DNA from: Haliea salexigens DSM 19537
Lineage (GTDB): Bacteria; Pseudomonadota; Gammaproteobacteria; Pseudomonadales; Halieaceae
Direction: 5' to 3'
Length of the DNA: 64,000 nucleotides
Assembly: GCF_000423125.1 (NCBI RefSeq)
Contig: NZ_AUHJ01000014.1
Coordinates: 49,077 to 113,076 of the forward strand
Under the pieces are notes generated by a model. That model saw only the letters and a list, made by a program, of their open reading frames with translations. It did not search any database and was not told the origin of the DNA. The position numbers and the translations under genes were made by a program. Shown piece after piece: positions 25,781-36,251 of the stretch. The number at the start of each line of letters is the position of its first letter. The first letter of the stretch is position 1.

Positions 25781-26938
25781 ATGTTTGAACTTATCGACAA
25801 CGTACCACAGAACGCGGTCATCAAGGTCATTGGTGTTGGCGGTGGCGGCGGCAACGCGGTCAAGCACATGATCGAGAATTCCGTGGAAGGTGTGGATTTC
25901 ATCTGTGCCAATACCGACGCGCAGGCGCTGTCGGACATCCGTTCGAAGACCGTGCTGCAGTTGGGCGGTGCTATCACCAAGGGGCTCGGTGCCGGCGCGA
26001 ACCCGGAAATCGGGCGCGCTGCAGCGCTTGAGGACCGCGAGCGCATTGCCGATGCCCTGCGCGGAGCCGACATGGTGTTTATCACCGCCGGCATGGGCGG
26101 CGGTACCGGCACGGGCGGTGCACCGATTGTGGCCGAAGTGGCCCGTGAGATGGGTATTCTCACGGTTGCTGTAGTCACCCGGCCGTTCCCGTTCGAGGGC
26201 AAGAAGCGCCTGGCGATTGCGCTGGACGGGGTGCAGGAATTGCAGCAACACGTTGATTCTTTGATCACCATTCCCAACGAAAAGTTGCTGGAAGTGCTCG
26301 GAAAAAGTACCAGTTTATTGGATGCCTTCAAAGAAGCGAATGATGTATTGTTGGGCGCAGTTCAGGGTATCGCTGATCTGATTATCCGCCCCGGCATGAT
26401 CAACGTGGATTTTGCCGACGTGCGCACGGTCATGTCCGAGATGGGTATGGCGATGATGGGTACCGGCTCTGCCCGCGGTGAAAACCGGGCCCGGGAAGCA
26501 GCGGAACGCGCCATCAACAGCCCGCTGCTGGACGATATCGATCTGCGCGGGGCGCGCGGTATCCTGGTGAATATTACGGCAGGCCTCGATTTGTCGCTCG
26601 GTGAGTTTTCCGAAGTTGGCGACACAATCGAGGAATTTGCGTCGGATGACGCCACAGTAGTGGTCGGCACCGTGATTGATCCGAACATGACCGACGAGCT
26701 TAAAGTGACGGTTGTGGCGACGGGTCTGGGCAGCGAGGTGGCGCGAGCGGCACCGCTGCAGGTGGTGAATTCGGCTCCACGCGCGGCTGTTGCAGCGGCG
26801 GATGAAGAGCCCGATTACCGCGATCTGGAGCGGCCGACCAAGATGCGTCGCGCCATGTCTGCCGGTGGCGAGGCCGCGGCGATGGCGAGCGACGATTATT
26901 TTGACATCCCCGCATTTTTGCGGCGCCAGGCGGACTAG
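25781..26938 (+). CDS. ftsZ: Cell division protein FtsZ
   Basis: A 385-residue tubulin-like GTPase that polymerises into the Z ring. The GTP signature GMGGGTGTGGAP, the IKVIGVGGGGGNAV loop and the T7 region NVDFADVRTVM are clear. A short variable linker leads to the conserved C-terminal peptide DDYFDIPAFLRRQ that binds FtsA and ZipA. A strong purine-rich site (AAGGAAAGGGGAG) precedes the ATG. The 62-bp gap upstream carries a small dyad GCCAC-GGC-GTGGC (25742-25754) of unknown role. Confidence 0.98.
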   Translation: MFELIDNVPQNAVIKVIGVGGGGGNAVKHMIENSVEGVDFICANTDAQALSDIRSKTVLQLGGAITKGLGAGANPEIGRAAALEDRERIADALRGADMVFITAGMGGGTGTGGAPIVAEVAREMGILTVAVVTRPFPFEGKKRLAIALDGVQELQQHVDSLITIPNEKLLEVLGKSTSLLDAFKEANDVLLGAVQGIADLIIRPGMINVDFADVRTVMSEMGMAMMGTGSARGENRAREAAERAINSPLLDDIDLRGARGILVNITAGLDLSLGEFSEVGDTIEEFASDDATVVVGTVIDPNMTDELKVTVVATGLGSEVARAAPLQVVNSAPRAAVAAADEEPDYRDLERPTKMRRAMSAGGEAAAMASDDYFDIPAFLRRQAD

Positions 26939-27004
26939 CGAGGCAGGATCGACACACCGATCGGCTGCCTCGGTGGGTTCGGGGCAGAGGAGATGGGTGA
27001 AGGC

Positions 27005-27916
27005 ATGATTCGACAGCGCACATTACGCAACGCCATCAAGGCAACAGGTGTTGGCTTGCACACGGGCGAAAAGGTGTACCTCACCCTCTCGCCCGCGCCA
27101 GTGGACGCCGGGATTGTATTCCGCCGGGTGGATCTCGACCCGGTGGTGGAAATTCCGGCCCGCGCGGAAAATGTGCGGGAAACCACGCTGTCTACCACCC
27201 TGATCGCCAATGGCGAGAAGGTGTCGACGGTCGAGCATCTGATGTCAGCCATGGCGGGGCTGGGTATCGATAACGCGTTCGTCGATGTCAGTGCGTCGGA
27301 AGTGCCTATCATGGATGGCAGTGCGGGCCCGTTTGTATTCCTCATCCAGTCCGCGGGGATCGAGGAGCAACCGGCGGCGAAGAAATTCATCCGCATCAAG
27401 CGTCCGGTCACGGTGGAAGACGGGGACAAGACAGCCAGCTTTCTCCCCTTTGATGGCTTCAAGGTCTCGTTTTCCATCGAGTTCGATCATCCCGTGTTCC
27501 GCGAGCGCTCGCCGCATGCGGAAATTGATTTTTCCAGCACTTCGTTCGTCAAGGAAGTCAGCCGTGCGCGCACTTTCGGCTTCATGCACGAAATCGAGTA
27601 TCTGCGCTCCCAGGGCCTGGCCCGTGGCGGTAGCGTGGACAACGCGATCGTGGTGGATGAATACCGCATCCTGAACCAGGACGGCTTGCGCTACGATGAT
27701 GAATTCGTGAAGCACAAGATTCTCGACGCCATCGGTGACGTCTACCTGCTCGGCTACAGTGTTATCGGCGAGTATCGGGCGCACAAGTCCGGCCACGCAC
27801 TCAACAATGCCTCCCTGCGCGCCCTGATCGCCCAGCCGGATGCCTGGGAAATGGTGACCTTCGAAGACGAAGCGACGGCCCCCATCTCCTTCTCCCTGAG
27901 TCCTGCTGCGGCCTGA
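27005..27916 (+). CDS. lpxC: UDP-3-O-acyl-N-acetylglucosamine deacetylase LpxC
   Basis: A 303-residue zinc amidase, the first committed step of lipid A synthesis. Zinc ligands fall at His78 (TVEHL), His237 and Asp241 (KHKILD), the same numbering as in P. aeruginosa LpxC, and the general acid region is SGHALNN. An upstream ATG at 26993 is in frame, but 27005 gives the family N-terminus MIRQRTL and this exact numbering. Placement directly after ftsZ is typical. Confidence 0.98.
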   Translation: MIRQRTLRNAIKATGVGLHTGEKVYLTLSPAPVDAGIVFRRVDLDPVVEIPARAENVRETTLSTTLIANGEKVSTVEHLMSAMAGLGIDNAFVDVSASEVPIMDGSAGPFVFLIQSAGIEEQPAAKKFIRIKRPVTVEDGDKTASFLPFDGFKVSFSIEFDHPVFRERSPHAEIDFSSTSFVKEVSRARTFGFMHEIEYLRSQGLARGGSVDNAIVVDEYRILNQDGLRYDDEFVKHKILDAIGDVYLLGYSVIGEYRAHKSGHALNNASLRALIAQPDAWEMVTFEDEATAPISFSLSPAAA

Positions 27917-28052
27917 TAGTCTGCCAGCCCGTAGGGACCTTGCTGCGGGGCGCTGTCACTGCCGCCCCCAGTGCCTGACGCGGAAATTGTCATTGGTAAT
28001 ATTCCCGTGACTATGGCACACTCGCGCGTCAGTTCATTGCAACCGGTTGCCA

Positions 28053-28985
28053 ATGAAAGTCATTCTGATAAGCCGCAAGCACGGCGGGTCCCGCTCCCTG
28101 GAGTTGGGTCGCTGGTCCCGTGCCCTGCTGTCCCTGTGCTGTCTGGGGCTGCCGCTGGGTATGGTTGCGCTCGGGTACTTTGTGGGCCAGGAGACGCAGG
28201 CGCGCGATGTGCGCGACAACTCCCTGGACAGCCTGCAGGACGAACTCGCCACCCAATCCACTGAACTCGAAGGGCTTCGGTTAGAGGCCGAGCGCAAGCT
28301 GCAGGCCATGACCCTGAGCCTTGCCGAGCTGCAGGCGCGCATGACACGCCTCGACGCGCTGGGCGAGCACCTCACCGTCATGGCCGACCTGCAGGACGGT
28401 GAGTTCGATTTCAGCCAGCCGCCCGCCGTGGGTGGTCCTCTGGCCGCAGACTTCAGCGTGGAGTACTTGGCGCCCGATCTGACGGGCGAGCTGCAACATT
28501 TTGCCGAGCGTCTGACAGAGCGCGAGCAGCAGTTGGAGATACTCGAGTCGCTGCTGACCCATCGCAAGCTGGACGACGAAGCCTGGGTTTCCGGTCGACC
28601 AGTGGAGAAAGGCTGGGTGTCTTCCGGCTTTGGCGTGCGCACAGACCCCTTTTCCGGCAAGCGCTCCGCGCATTACGGTATCGACTATGCGGGCAAGGCC
28701 GGCTCTAATGTGATCGCCGTAGCCGGTGGCGTCGTGACCTTTGCCGGTAACGACAGCAACGGCTACGGGATGCTGGTCGAGGTCTCTCACGGCGATGGTC
28801 TGCTAACGCGCTACGCACACAATCAATCCAACCTGGTTGAGCCTGGCGATCTTGTGCGCAAGGGGCAGGCTGTCGCCCTCATGGGTTCCAGTGGCCGCGC
28901 CACGGGGCCGCATGTGCACTTCGAGGTCTACAAACACGGCCGCCCGGTCGACCCCTCCAGCTACGTGCATCGCACCCGACGCTGA
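28053..28985 (+). CDS. M23 (LytM) family peptidoglycan endopeptidase
   Basis: A 310-residue envelope protein: N-terminal membrane segment (about 25-45), a coiled-coil stretch (about 55-110) and a C-terminal M23 domain (about 190-300). The zinc and catalytic residues are present (HYGID and HVHFE), so it should be an active endopeptidase rather than an EnvC/NlpD-type activator. In Pseudomonas a similar gene sits between lpxC and secA. A TTG at 28047 is in frame, but ATG 28053 is preferred. A weak possible promoter, TTGTCA (27987) with GACTAT (28009), lies upstream. Confidence 0.92.
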   Translation: MKVILISRKHGGSRSLELGRWSRALLSLCCLGLPLGMVALGYFVGQETQARDVRDNSLDSLQDELATQSTELEGLRLEAERKLQAMTLSLAELQARMTRLDALGEHLTVMADLQDGEFDFSQPPAVGGPLAADFSVEYLAPDLTGELQHFAERLTEREQQLEILESLLTHRKLDDEAWVSGRPVEKGWVSSGFGVRTDPFSGKRSAHYGIDYAGKAGSNVIAVAGGVVTFAGNDSNGYGMLVEVSHGDGLLTRYAHNQSNLVEPGDLVRKGQAVALMGSSGRATGPHVHFEVYKHGRPVDPSSYVHRTRR

Positions 28986-29068
28986 ATTTTCACCACCGCT
29001 GAATTTGTTCCCCGCCGGGTGTTGAGCCGGGTGGGTGATGCCCTGATGTCTAACGCAGTGATTTCCTA

Positions 29069-31789
29069 ATGATTACGACTACGATGAAGAAAATCTTCGG
29101 CACCCGCAATGACCGGGAGCTGAAGCGCATGGGCAAGATCGTCCGCCAGATCAATGCACTGGAAGAAAGCATGCAGGCACTGGACGATGCGGCGCTGGCG
29201 GCAAAAACTGCCGAATTCCGCCAGCGGCTGGCGGACGGTGCCACCCTGGACAAGATCCTGCCGGAGGCGTTTGCCGTGGCCCGCGAGGCCAGCCAGCGCA
29301 CCTTGGGCATGCGGCACTTTGATGTCCAGCTCATCGGTGGCATGGCTCTGCACGAAGGCAAAATTGCGGAAATGGGTACGGGTGAGGGTAAGACGCTCGT
29401 GGCCACGCTGCCGGCCTATCTCAACGCGCTGTCCGGCAACAGCGTGCACCTGATTACCGTCAACGACTATCTCGCCGGGCGCGATGCGGCATGGATGGCA
29501 CCGTTGTACCGTTTCCTCGGCGTGTCGGTCGGCGTGGTGCGTTCCGGCCAGAGTCAGGAGCAGAAACGTGACGCCTACCACGCGGACATCATCCACGGCA
29601 CCAACAACGAATTCGGTTTCGATTACTTGCGGGATAACATGGCCTTTCGCCTCGAGGACAAACTCCAGGGTGACTTGAGCTTTGCCATTGTCGACGAAGT
29701 GGACTCCATCCTGATTGACGAGGCGCGGACGCCGCTGGTGATCTCCGGCGCCTCCGAAGACAGCTCGGTGCTCTATCAGCGCATTAACAAGCTCATTCCC
29801 CTGCTCAAGCGAGATACCGAAGGAGAGGAAGGCCATTTCACGGTCGATGAGAAACAGCGCCAGATCGAGCTGACCGAGGGGGGGCACGAGTACGTGGAGG
29901 AGCTGCTGACCGGCGAGGGCCTGTTGCAGGAGGGCGACAGCCTGTATGCCGCCACCAACCTCAACCTGTTGCACCACGTGTATTCGGGGCTGCGCGCGCA
30001 TGCCTTGTTCCACCGCGATGTCGAGTACATTGTGCAGGGTGATCAGGTGGTGCTGATCGACGAGCATACCGGGCGCACCATGGCCGGTCGCAGGCTGTCC
30101 GAAGGTCTGCACCAGGCCATTGAGGCCAAGGAAGGGGTGCGCATCCAGAACGAGAGCCAGACCCTGGCCTCGACCACCTTCCAGAATTACTTCCGTCTAT
30201 ACAAGAAGCTGGCGGGCATGACCGGCACAGCGGATACCGAGGCGTTTGAGTTCCGCCAGATCTACGGTCTGGATGTGTTGGTGATTCCCACCAACAAGCC
30301 GCGTCAGCGCAAGGACCTGAACGACCTCGTGTACCTCACGCGCGCGGAAAAATTCGACGCCATTGTCACCGACGTGAAGGATTGCATCGAGCAGGGCGCG
30401 CCCGTGCTGGTGGGTACCGCATCGGTGGAAACCTCAGAGGAGCTGTCCCAGCGCTTTCGCACCGCGAAGATTCCGCACAAGGTGTTGAACGCCAAGTACC
30501 ACGAGCAGGAAGCGGAGATTATCGCCCAAGCCGGGCGGCCCGGTGTGGTAACGATCGCCACCAATATGGCCGGTCGCGGCACCGACATCGTGCTGGGTGG
30601 CAGCCTTGAGGCTGAGCTCGAAGCGCTGGACGAGGTGTCCGAGGCGCAGCGCGCGGAATTGACGGCCGCCTGGCGTGAGCGGCATGAGGCCGTGCTGGCG
30701 GCGGGTGGCCTGCATATCCTGGGTACCGAACGGCATGAATCGCGGCGCATCGACAACCAGCTGCGTGGCCGTGCCGGCCGTCAGGGTGACCCGGGGCTGT
30801 CGCGATTCTACCTGTCACTGGAAGACAATCTCATGCGCATTTTCGCCTCCGACCGGGTGAAAGGCTTCATGCAGAAATTGGGTATGGAGAAAGGCGAGGC
30901 GATTGAGCATCGCATGGTCACCAACGCCATTGAGAAAGCGCAGCGCAAGGTGGAAGGCCGCAACTTCGACATCCGCAAGCAACTGCTGGAATATGACGAC
31001 GTCGCCAATGACCAGCGCCAGATCATCTACCAGCAGCGCAATGAGTTGCTCAGCGAAGCCGATATCGCCGAGACCATCACCGCCATCCGCGAGGATGTAG
31101 TGAACGAGGCGATCTCCAGCTATATCCCGCCGATGAGTGTGGAGGAGCAGTGGGACGTGCCCGGGCTTGAGCGGCAGCTGGAGGCGGAGTTTGCCGTGAC
31201 CCTGCCGGTGCAGGCCTGGCTGGACGAGGATGACAGCCTCCACGAAGAGGCGCTGCGTGAAAAGATCGTCGCTGCGGTGCAGGCCGCCTACGACGCCAAG
31301 AGTGCGGACGTGGGCCCGCCCATGCGCAAGATCGAGAAGCAGATCATGCTGCAGGTGCTCGACACCCTGTGGAAGGACCACCTCGCGACCATGGATCACC
31401 TGCGCCAGGGTATTCACCTGCGCGCCTACGCGCAGAAGAATCCCAAGCAGGAGTATAAGCGGGAATCCTTCGCCCTGTTCGAGCAGCTGCTGCAGAACCT
31501 CAAGTACGAGGTGGTGAAGTTCCTGAGCCACGTGCAAATCCAGCACCAGGATGAATCGGCGTTGATTGAGGCGCGGCGGCGCGAAGCAGCGGAGCGCGAA
31601 AAGCTGGCCTTCCAGCACGCTGCGGCCTCCGCCATGGCCGAGGAGGCGCTGGCCAGTGCTTCAGCCGAGCCGGCACCCGCTGAAACGCCACAAACCTTCA
31701 CCCGTGAGCAGCCCAAGGTGGGGCGCAACGAACCCTGCCCCTGCGGCAGCGGGAAAAAGTTCAAGCAATGCCATGGGCGCATTGATTAA
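29069..31789 (+). CDS. secA: Protein translocase ATPase SecA
   Basis: A 906-residue motor that drives preproteins through SecYEG. Walker A is GEGKT, with Lys108 at the same residue number as in E. coli SecA, which supports the start at 29069. NBD1, the preprotein cross-linking domain, NBD2 ([10 protein letters not shown]), the helical scaffold ([14 protein letters not shown]) and the C-terminal zinc-binding SEC-C tail ([13 protein letters not shown]) that binds SecB are all visible. An in-frame ATG at 29084 is an alternative. No clear Shine-Dalgarno precedes either. Confidence 0.98.
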   Translation: MITTTMKKIFGTRNDRELKRMGKIVRQINALEESMQALDDAALAAKTAEFRQRLADGATLDKILPEAFAVAREASQRTLGMRHFDVQLIGGMALHEGKIAEMGTGEGKTLVATLPAYLNALSGNSVHLITVNDYLAGRDAAWMAPLYRFLGVSVGVVRSGQSQEQKRDAYHADIIHGTNNEFGFDYLRDNMAFRLEDKLQGDLSFAIVDEVDSILIDEARTPLVISGASEDSSVLYQRINKLIPLLKRDTEGEEGHFTVDEKQRQIELTEGGHEYVEELLTGEGLLQEGDSLYAATNLNLLHHVYSGLRAHALFHRDVEYIVQGDQVVLIDEHTGRTMAGRRLSEGLHQAIEAKEGVRIQNESQTLASTTFQNYFRLYKKLAGMTGTADTEAFEFRQIYGLDVLVIPTNKPRQRKDLNDLVYLTRAEKFDAIVTDVKDCIEQGAPVLVGTASVETSEELSQRFRTAKIPHKVLNAKYHEQEAEIIAQAGRPGVVTIATNMAGRGTDIVLGGSLEAELEALDEVSEAQRAELTAAWRERHEAVLAAGGLHILGTERHESRRIDNQLRGRAGRQGDPGLSRFYLSLEDNLMRIFASDRVKGFMQKLGMEKGEAIEHRMVTNAIEKAQRKVEGRNFDIRKQLLEYDDVANDQRQIIYQQRNELLSEADIAETITAIREDVVNEAISSYIPPMSVEEQWDVPGLERQLEAEFAVTLPVQAWLDEDDSLHEEALREKIVAAVQAAYDAKSADVGPPMRKIEKQIMLQVLDTLWKDHLATMDHLRQGIHLRAYAQKNPKQEYKRESFALFEQLLQNLKYEVVKFLSHVQIQHQDESALIEARRREAAEREKLAFQHAAASAMAEEALASASAEPAPAETPQTFTREQPKVGRNEPCPCGSGKKFKQCHGRID

Positions 31790-31818
31790 CGCAGGCAGCG
31801 TAGCGGGAGAAAACGCGT

Positions 31819-33045
31819 ATGGCGGTGGGTGAAGCAAACCTCGGTGAATTGCTGCCGGTCGCGGGCTTGCGCCTGGCCACGGTGTCGGCCGGCATCAAGA
31901 AACCCGGGCGCAGGGATGTTGTGCTGATGGGGTTGACGCCTGGCAGTCATGTCGCCGGCGTGTTTACCCGCAACGCATTCTGTGCGGCACCGGTGGTGGT
32001 GGCCAGGGCGTACCTCGCGGCCAGCCAGCAACAGCCCGCCTACCTGCTGGTGAATACCGGCAATGCCAATGCGGGCACCGGCGAGCCCGGCCTGGCGGAC
32101 GCGCGGCGCTGTGCCGCGGCCGTTGCCGAACTTTCCGGGGTGCCCAGTGAAGCGGTATTGCCATTCTCCACCGGCGTGATCGGTGAGCCGCTGCCGGTGC
32201 AGAAGATTGTGGATGTGTTGCCACAGGCGCTGGCCGAACTGCGTGAAGACGGCTGGCTCGATGCGGCGCACGGCATCATGACCACGGACACCCGGCCCAA
32301 GGCTTGCTCGGTGCGTTTCAGCTGTAACGGACGTAGCCATGTACTCACGGGTATTGCCAAGGGCGCGGGCATGCTGCGGCCCAACATGGCCACCATGTTG
32401 GCCTATCTGGCCACGGATGCGGCGGTAAGCCCGGCATTGCTGCAGACCCTGCTGGCAGAAGCCGTGGACATGTCGTTCAACCGGATAACGGTAGACGGCG
32501 ACACCTCCACCAACGATGCCTGCATGCTGGTGGCCACCGGCGCGGCCGGCAATACCCTGCTGGAGTCGACCGACGAGCCACTCTATGCCGCGCTGCGCGA
32601 TGCACTGCAGGAGGCCTGCGTAACGCTGGCACAGGGACTGGTGCGTGACGGCGAGGGCGCCAGCAAATTTGTCACGGTGCAGGTTAACAGTGGTGGCGAT
32701 GAGCAGGAGTGCCTTGATGTGGCCTTTACCATTGCCCACTCGCCGCTGGTGAAAACCGCCCTGTTTGCCTCCGACCCCAACTGGGGCCGCCTGCTGGCCG
32801 CAATCGGCCGCGCCGGGTTGGAGGATCTTGATGTGACGCGTGTGGCCGTCTACCTGAACGATGTGCTGATCGCCGAGCAGGGCTGCCGGGCGGCCAGTTA
32901 TACCGAGCAGCAGGGCGCCGCTGCCATGGCCGCAGAGGACATCACTATACGTGTTGAACTGCAGCGCGGGCCGGCCGCAGCCACCGTCTGGACCAGCGAC
33001 TTCTCCTACGACTACGTGCGCATCAATGCGGAGTACCGTACCTGA
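31819..33045 (+). CDS. argJ: Bifunctional ornithine acetyltransferase / N-acetylglutamate synthase ArgJ
   Basis: A 408-residue enzyme of the cyclic arginine pathway; it recycles the acetyl group from N-acetylornithine to glutamate. The precursor self-cleaves within NMATML between Ala191 and Thr192, leaving Thr192 as the nucleophile of the beta chain. Other family blocks are LVNTGNANAGTG, GIAKGAGM and SDPNWGRLLAAIGRAG. It follows secA by 29 bp, and mutT begins directly at its stop. Confidence 0.97.
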   Translation: MAVGEANLGELLPVAGLRLATVSAGIKKPGRRDVVLMGLTPGSHVAGVFTRNAFCAAPVVVARAYLAASQQQPAYLLVNTGNANAGTGEPGLADARRCAAAVAELSGVPSEAVLPFSTGVIGEPLPVQKIVDVLPQALAELREDGWLDAAHGIMTTDTRPKACSVRFSCNGRSHVLTGIAKGAGMLRPNMATMLAYLATDAAVSPALLQTLLAEAVDMSFNRITVDGDTSTNDACMLVATGAAGNTLLESTDEPLYAALRDALQEACVTLAQGLVRDGEGASKFVTVQVNSGGDEQECLDVAFTIAHSPLVKTALFASDPNWGRLLAAIGRAGLEDLDVTRVAVYLNDVLIAEQGCRAASYTEQQGAAAMAAEDITIRVELQRGPAAATVWTSDFSYDYVRINAEYRT

Positions 33046-33459
33046 ATGGCGGCAGTGCATGTCGCCGTCGGTGTGCTGCTGGACGAGCAAGGTAATATTC
33101 TTATCAGCCGTCGCGCCAGTGCGGCGCACCAGGGCGGGCTGTGGGAGTTCCCGGGCGGCAAGGTCGAGCCCGGGGAATCTGTGGAGCGTGCCCTGGCGCG
33201 CGAGTTGCGTGAAGAGCTCGGCATTGGTTTTGCTGCTTCACAGCCTTTGCTGCTGGTACCGTTCAACTACGGCGACAAGGCCGTATTGCTGGATGTGCAT
33301 CTGGTCACGGAGCTAGCGGGCGAAGCGCGCGGGCTGGAGGGCCAGCCGCTGCGTTGGGTCAGCGCTGATGAATTATCGCGCTATGAGTTTCCTGCAGCCA
33401 ATACACCGATCGTGTCTGCCGTGCGCCAGCATTTGGCGCACGCCTCCTCAAGCACATAA
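33046..33459 (+). CDS. mutT: 8-oxo-dGTP diphosphatase MutT (Nudix)
   Basis: A 137-residue Nudix hydrolase that removes 8-oxo-dGTP from the nucleotide pool. The Nudix box spans residues 38-60 (GKVEPGES followed by RELREELGI) with the metal-binding glutamates in place. The ATG immediately abuts the argJ stop codon, so translation is coupled. In Pseudomonas the equivalent gene at this place often carries a C-terminal ThiE-like domain; here it does not. It converges with coaE across a 26-bp gap without a clear terminator. Confidence 0.94.
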   Translation: MAAVHVAVGVLLDEQGNILISRRASAAHQGGLWEFPGGKVEPGESVERALARELREELGIGFAASQPLLLVPFNYGDKAVLLDVHLVTELAGEARGLEGQPLRWVSADELSRYEFPAANTPIVSAVRQHLAHASSST

Positions 33460-33485
33460 ACTGGTGCATCAGGTCTGGCGCATCA

Positions 33486-34100
33486 TCAGATTCGGCGCGC
33501 TTCCTCCGCGCGCTGCAGGAACTCCTTGTGAAGCTCAGCCACTACCCCATCCAGCGCGTCCAGCGGGCCGCTGTTATCAATCACGATGTCCGCCAGCGCC
33601 AACCGCTGGTCCCGGGGTAGCTGTGCCGCCATGATGCGCTTGACCTGATCCGCGTCATTGCTGTCGCGCTGCACGGTGCGGGCGAGTTGTACCGCTTCCG
33701 GCACATCCACCACCACCACCAGCGATGTCAACGCGCGCTGCGTGGCGGACTCCAGCAGCAGGGGTGAACTGAGCAGGGTATAGGGGCTGCGCGAGGCGGC
33801 CAGCTGACGCTGAATTTCCTCACCGATGAGCGGGTGCGTCAGTTGCTCCAGCCATACGCGTTGCGCCGGATCAGCGAACACGATGCGACGCAGGGCTGCG
33901 CGGTCCAGGCCGCCATCGGGCTGCAGCAGCTCGGCGCCGAAACGCTCGGCGATCGCCGCCAGTGCCGGTGTGCCCGGCTCGACGACGATGCGTGCCACGA
34001 TATCGGCATCCACCACGGTAATGCCGTGGCGCGCGAAGCGGTCGGTCACCGCAGTCTTGCCGCTGCCGATACCGCCTGTGATACCCACAATAAAGGCCAT
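33486..34100 (-). CDS. coaE: Dephospho-CoA kinase
   Basis: A 204-residue P-loop kinase that catalyses the last step of coenzyme A synthesis. Walker A is GGIGSGKT at residues 9-16, followed by VVDADIVAR (substrate-binding aspartate), HPLIGEEI and a LLESATQRAL-type lid. The frame is open upstream across the pilD end, but the ATG at 34100 gives the family N-terminus MAFIVGITGG. It lies 20 bp after pilD in a pilB-pilC-pilD-coaE transcript, the classical Pseudomonas order. Confidence 0.97.
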   Translation of the reverse strand: MAFIVGITGGIGSGKTAVTDRFARHGITVVDADIVARIVVEPGTPALAAIAERFGAELLQPDGGLDRAALRRIVFADPAQRVWLEQLTHPLIGEEIQRQLAASRSPYTLLSSPLLLESATQRALTSLVVVVDVPEAVQLARTVQRDSNDADQVKRIMAAQLPRDQRLALADIVIDNSGPLDALDGVVAELHKEFLQRAEEARRI

Positions 34101-34120
34101 GGGCTCTCCGCTAACCTGCG

Positions 34121-34987
34121 TCACGGTTGCAGCCCGTTGGCACCCAGCCAGGCGGCGAGAATGGGCTCGCCCCAGATCAGCGCCAGCCAGCCCGCGGCCG
34201 CCAGATAAGGGCCGAAGGGCATGGGGATGTCGCGCCCACGCCGTTTTACCACAATGAGCACAATGCCAACCGCGGCGCCCACCAGAGAGGAGAGCAACAC
34301 CACCAGCGGTATTGCCTGCCAGCCGAGCCAGGCGCCCAGCGCAGCGAGCAACTTGAAGTCGCCATAGCCCATGCCTTCCTTGCCCGTGGCCAGCTTGAAC
34401 AGCCAGTACACGCTCCACAGAATGCCGTAGCCCGCCATGGCGCCGAGGACAGCGTCCGCGATGGGCACGAACGTGCCCTGGAGGTTGAACGCGAGGCCCA
34501 GCCAGAGCAGCGGCAGGGTAATGTCATCGGGCAGCAGCTGGGTGTCGAAGTCGATGAGGGTGAGGCTTATCAGCGCCCAGGTCAGCAGCACAGCGCCGGC
34601 CAGCTGCAGCGTGGGGCCATAGTGCAGGCCCAGCCACAGGGTCGTCAGCCCGGTGACTGCTTCCACGATGGGGTAGCGCGGGGAAATACGTACGCGACAC
34701 TGGGCGCAGCGCCCGCCGAGCAGCAGGTAACTGACGACCGGTATATTCTGCCAGGGGCGCACGGGCGCCTTGCATTGGGGGCAATGGGAGTTGGGAACTG
34801 CCAGGCTGAGGGGCGGGGCCTCGGGTGTGGGTTGCTCCAGCAATTCGCAGCAGTCCCGGCGCCATTGCGCCTGCATCATCAGGGGCAGCCGATACACCAC
34901 CACATTGAGAAAGCTGCCGACGACCAGCCCGAACAGCAGCAGGCAGGTGGCCAGCCACCCGGGCTGCTCAAGGAAGACGTCAAGCAC
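34121..34987 (-). CDS. pilD: Type IV prepilin peptidase / N-methyltransferase PilD
   Basis: A 288-residue inner-membrane aspartic protease that cleaves type IV prepilin and pseudopilin leaders and methylates the new N-terminus. The cytoplasmic zinc-binding loop shows CPQC and CAQC pairs. The catalytic aspartates are in LIDFDTQLLPDD and GMGYGDFKL. About eight membrane segments follow the first. The start is GTG at 34987 with a GAGGA site nine bases upstream. The preceding pilC ends 12 bp away. Confidence 0.96.
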   Translation of the reverse strand: MLDVFLEQPGWLATCLLLFGLVVGSFLNVVVYRLPLMMQAQWRRDCCELLEQPTPEAPPLSLAVPNSHCPQCKAPVRPWQNIPVVSYLLLGGRCAQCRVRISPRYPIVEAVTGLTTLWLGLHYGPTLQLAGAVLLTWALISLTLIDFDTQLLPDDITLPLLWLGLAFNLQGTFVPIADAVLGAMAGYGILWSVYWLFKLATGKEGMGYGDFKLLAALGAWLGWQAIPLVVLLSSLVGAAVGIVLIVVKRRGRDIPMPFGPYLAAAGWLALIWGEPILAAWLGANGLQP

Positions 34988-34999
34988 GCGGCGATGTCC

Positions 35000-36217
35000 T
35001 CAGATGACCGAGCCCAGCATAAAGATCGGCAGGTACATGGCGATCATGAGTCCGCCCACCAGTACGCCGAGTACCGACATGATGATCGGCTCCATCAGAG
35101 AGCTCAGGCTGTCCACCGCATTATCAACCGCTTCTTCATAGTGCTGTGCAACCTTGTCCAGCATGTCATCGAGGGCGCCGGACTCCTCGCCAATGGATAC
35201 CATCTGCAGGAGCATGTTGGGAAACAGGCCGGTAGCGCGGATGGCCTGGTAGAGCGTGGTACCGGTAGTAACGTCATCGCGGATTTGCAAGATAGCCTTG
35301 CTGTACACCGAGTTGCCGGCAGCACCGGCTGTGGAGTTCAAGGCATCCACCAGCGGCACGCCCGCGGCGAAGGTTGTGGCCAGTGTGCGCGAGAAGCGGG
35401 CCACGACGGCATCGTGTACGATGCCGCCAACCACAGGCAGGCGCAGTGCCAATCGATCCAGTGCTTCGGAAAAAGCCACGGAGCGGTGCTTGGCTTCCTT
35501 GAAGCCAAAGCCAGTGGCGACCAGGCCAATGAGGATGATGAACCACCAATCCTGCACAAAATTCGATAGCCCCAGTACCATCAGTGTAAACGCCGGCAAG
35601 TCCGATCCGAAACTGCGGAAGGTTTCCGCAAACTGCGGCACGACCTTGATCAACAGGATGGCCGTCACAACAATGGCCACGACCACCACAGCGGTGGGGT
35701 AAGTCATGGCCTTCTTGATCTTGGCCTTGAGCTGCTCGGTTTTTTCCTTGTAGGTCGCCACCCGGCTCAGCATCACTTCCAGCGTACCAGAGGCTTCACC
35801 CGAGGCCACCAGGCTGCAGAAGAGATCGTCGAACTGCCGTGGATACTTGGCCAGTGAGGGCGCCAGGCCAGAACCGGAGGCCACATCGTTCTTGATGCTG
35901 ACCACCAGTTCGCGCATGCGCGGCTTGTCCAGGCCCTCGGCAACAATGTCGAAACTCTGCACCAGGGGTACACCCGCCTTCATCATGGTGGCGAGCTGCC
36001 GGGTGAAAATGGCAATGTCCGCGGGCTTGATCGGCTTGCCGCTGCCACCGAACAGGGGCTTGGCCTTTTTCTTTACCGTTTTCGGTTTGATACCCTGGGT
36101 GCGCAATTGGGCGCGGGCCACCCCGGAACTCTGGGCGGTAATTTCACCCTGCGTGGTGCGTCCGTTGCGATCGACGCCGTTCCACACAAATACGTTTTTT
36201 GCCGCGTTGGTTGCCAT
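35000..36217 (-). CDS. pilC: Type IV pilus inner-membrane platform protein PilC
   Basis: A 405-residue member of the T2SS-F/PilC family that couples the PilB motor to pilin insertion. It has two repeated cytoplasmic helical domains (about 70-190 and 270-390), with FTRQLATMMKAGVPLVQSFDIV and FSRTLATTFAAGVPLVDAL as the equivalent repeats, and three membrane segments. The N-terminal KNVFVWNGVDRNGRTTQGEI is the usual pilin-motor interface strand. It lies between pilB (34 bp upstream) and pilD. Confidence 0.97.
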   Translation of the reverse strand: MATNAAKNVFVWNGVDRNGRTTQGEITAQSSGVARAQLRTQGIKPKTVKKKAKPLFGGSGKPIKPADIAIFTRQLATMMKAGVPLVQSFDIVAEGLDKPRMRELVVSIKNDVASGSGLAPSLAKYPRQFDDLFCSLVASGEASGTLEVMLSRVATYKEKTEQLKAKIKKAMTYPTAVVVVAIVVTAILLIKVVPQFAETFRSFGSDLPAFTLMVLGLSNFVQDWWFIILIGLVATGFGFKEAKHRSVAFSEALDRLALRLPVVGGIVHDAVVARFSRTLATTFAAGVPLVDALNSTAGAAGNSVYSKAILQIRDDVTTGTTLYQAIRATGLFPNMLLQMVSIGEESGALDDMLDKVAQHYEEAVDNAVDSLSSLMEPIIMSVLGVLVGGLMIAMYLPIFMLGSVI

Positions 36218-36251
36218 AGTCTCGTCCGTTCAGCACGTGGTTCCGCAGTTT

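Noticed and set aside
34127..35569. 480-codon plus-strand frame opposite pilD and pilC
   Set aside because: Antisense to conserved membrane proteins; composition dominated by His, Gln and Arg, no motif.
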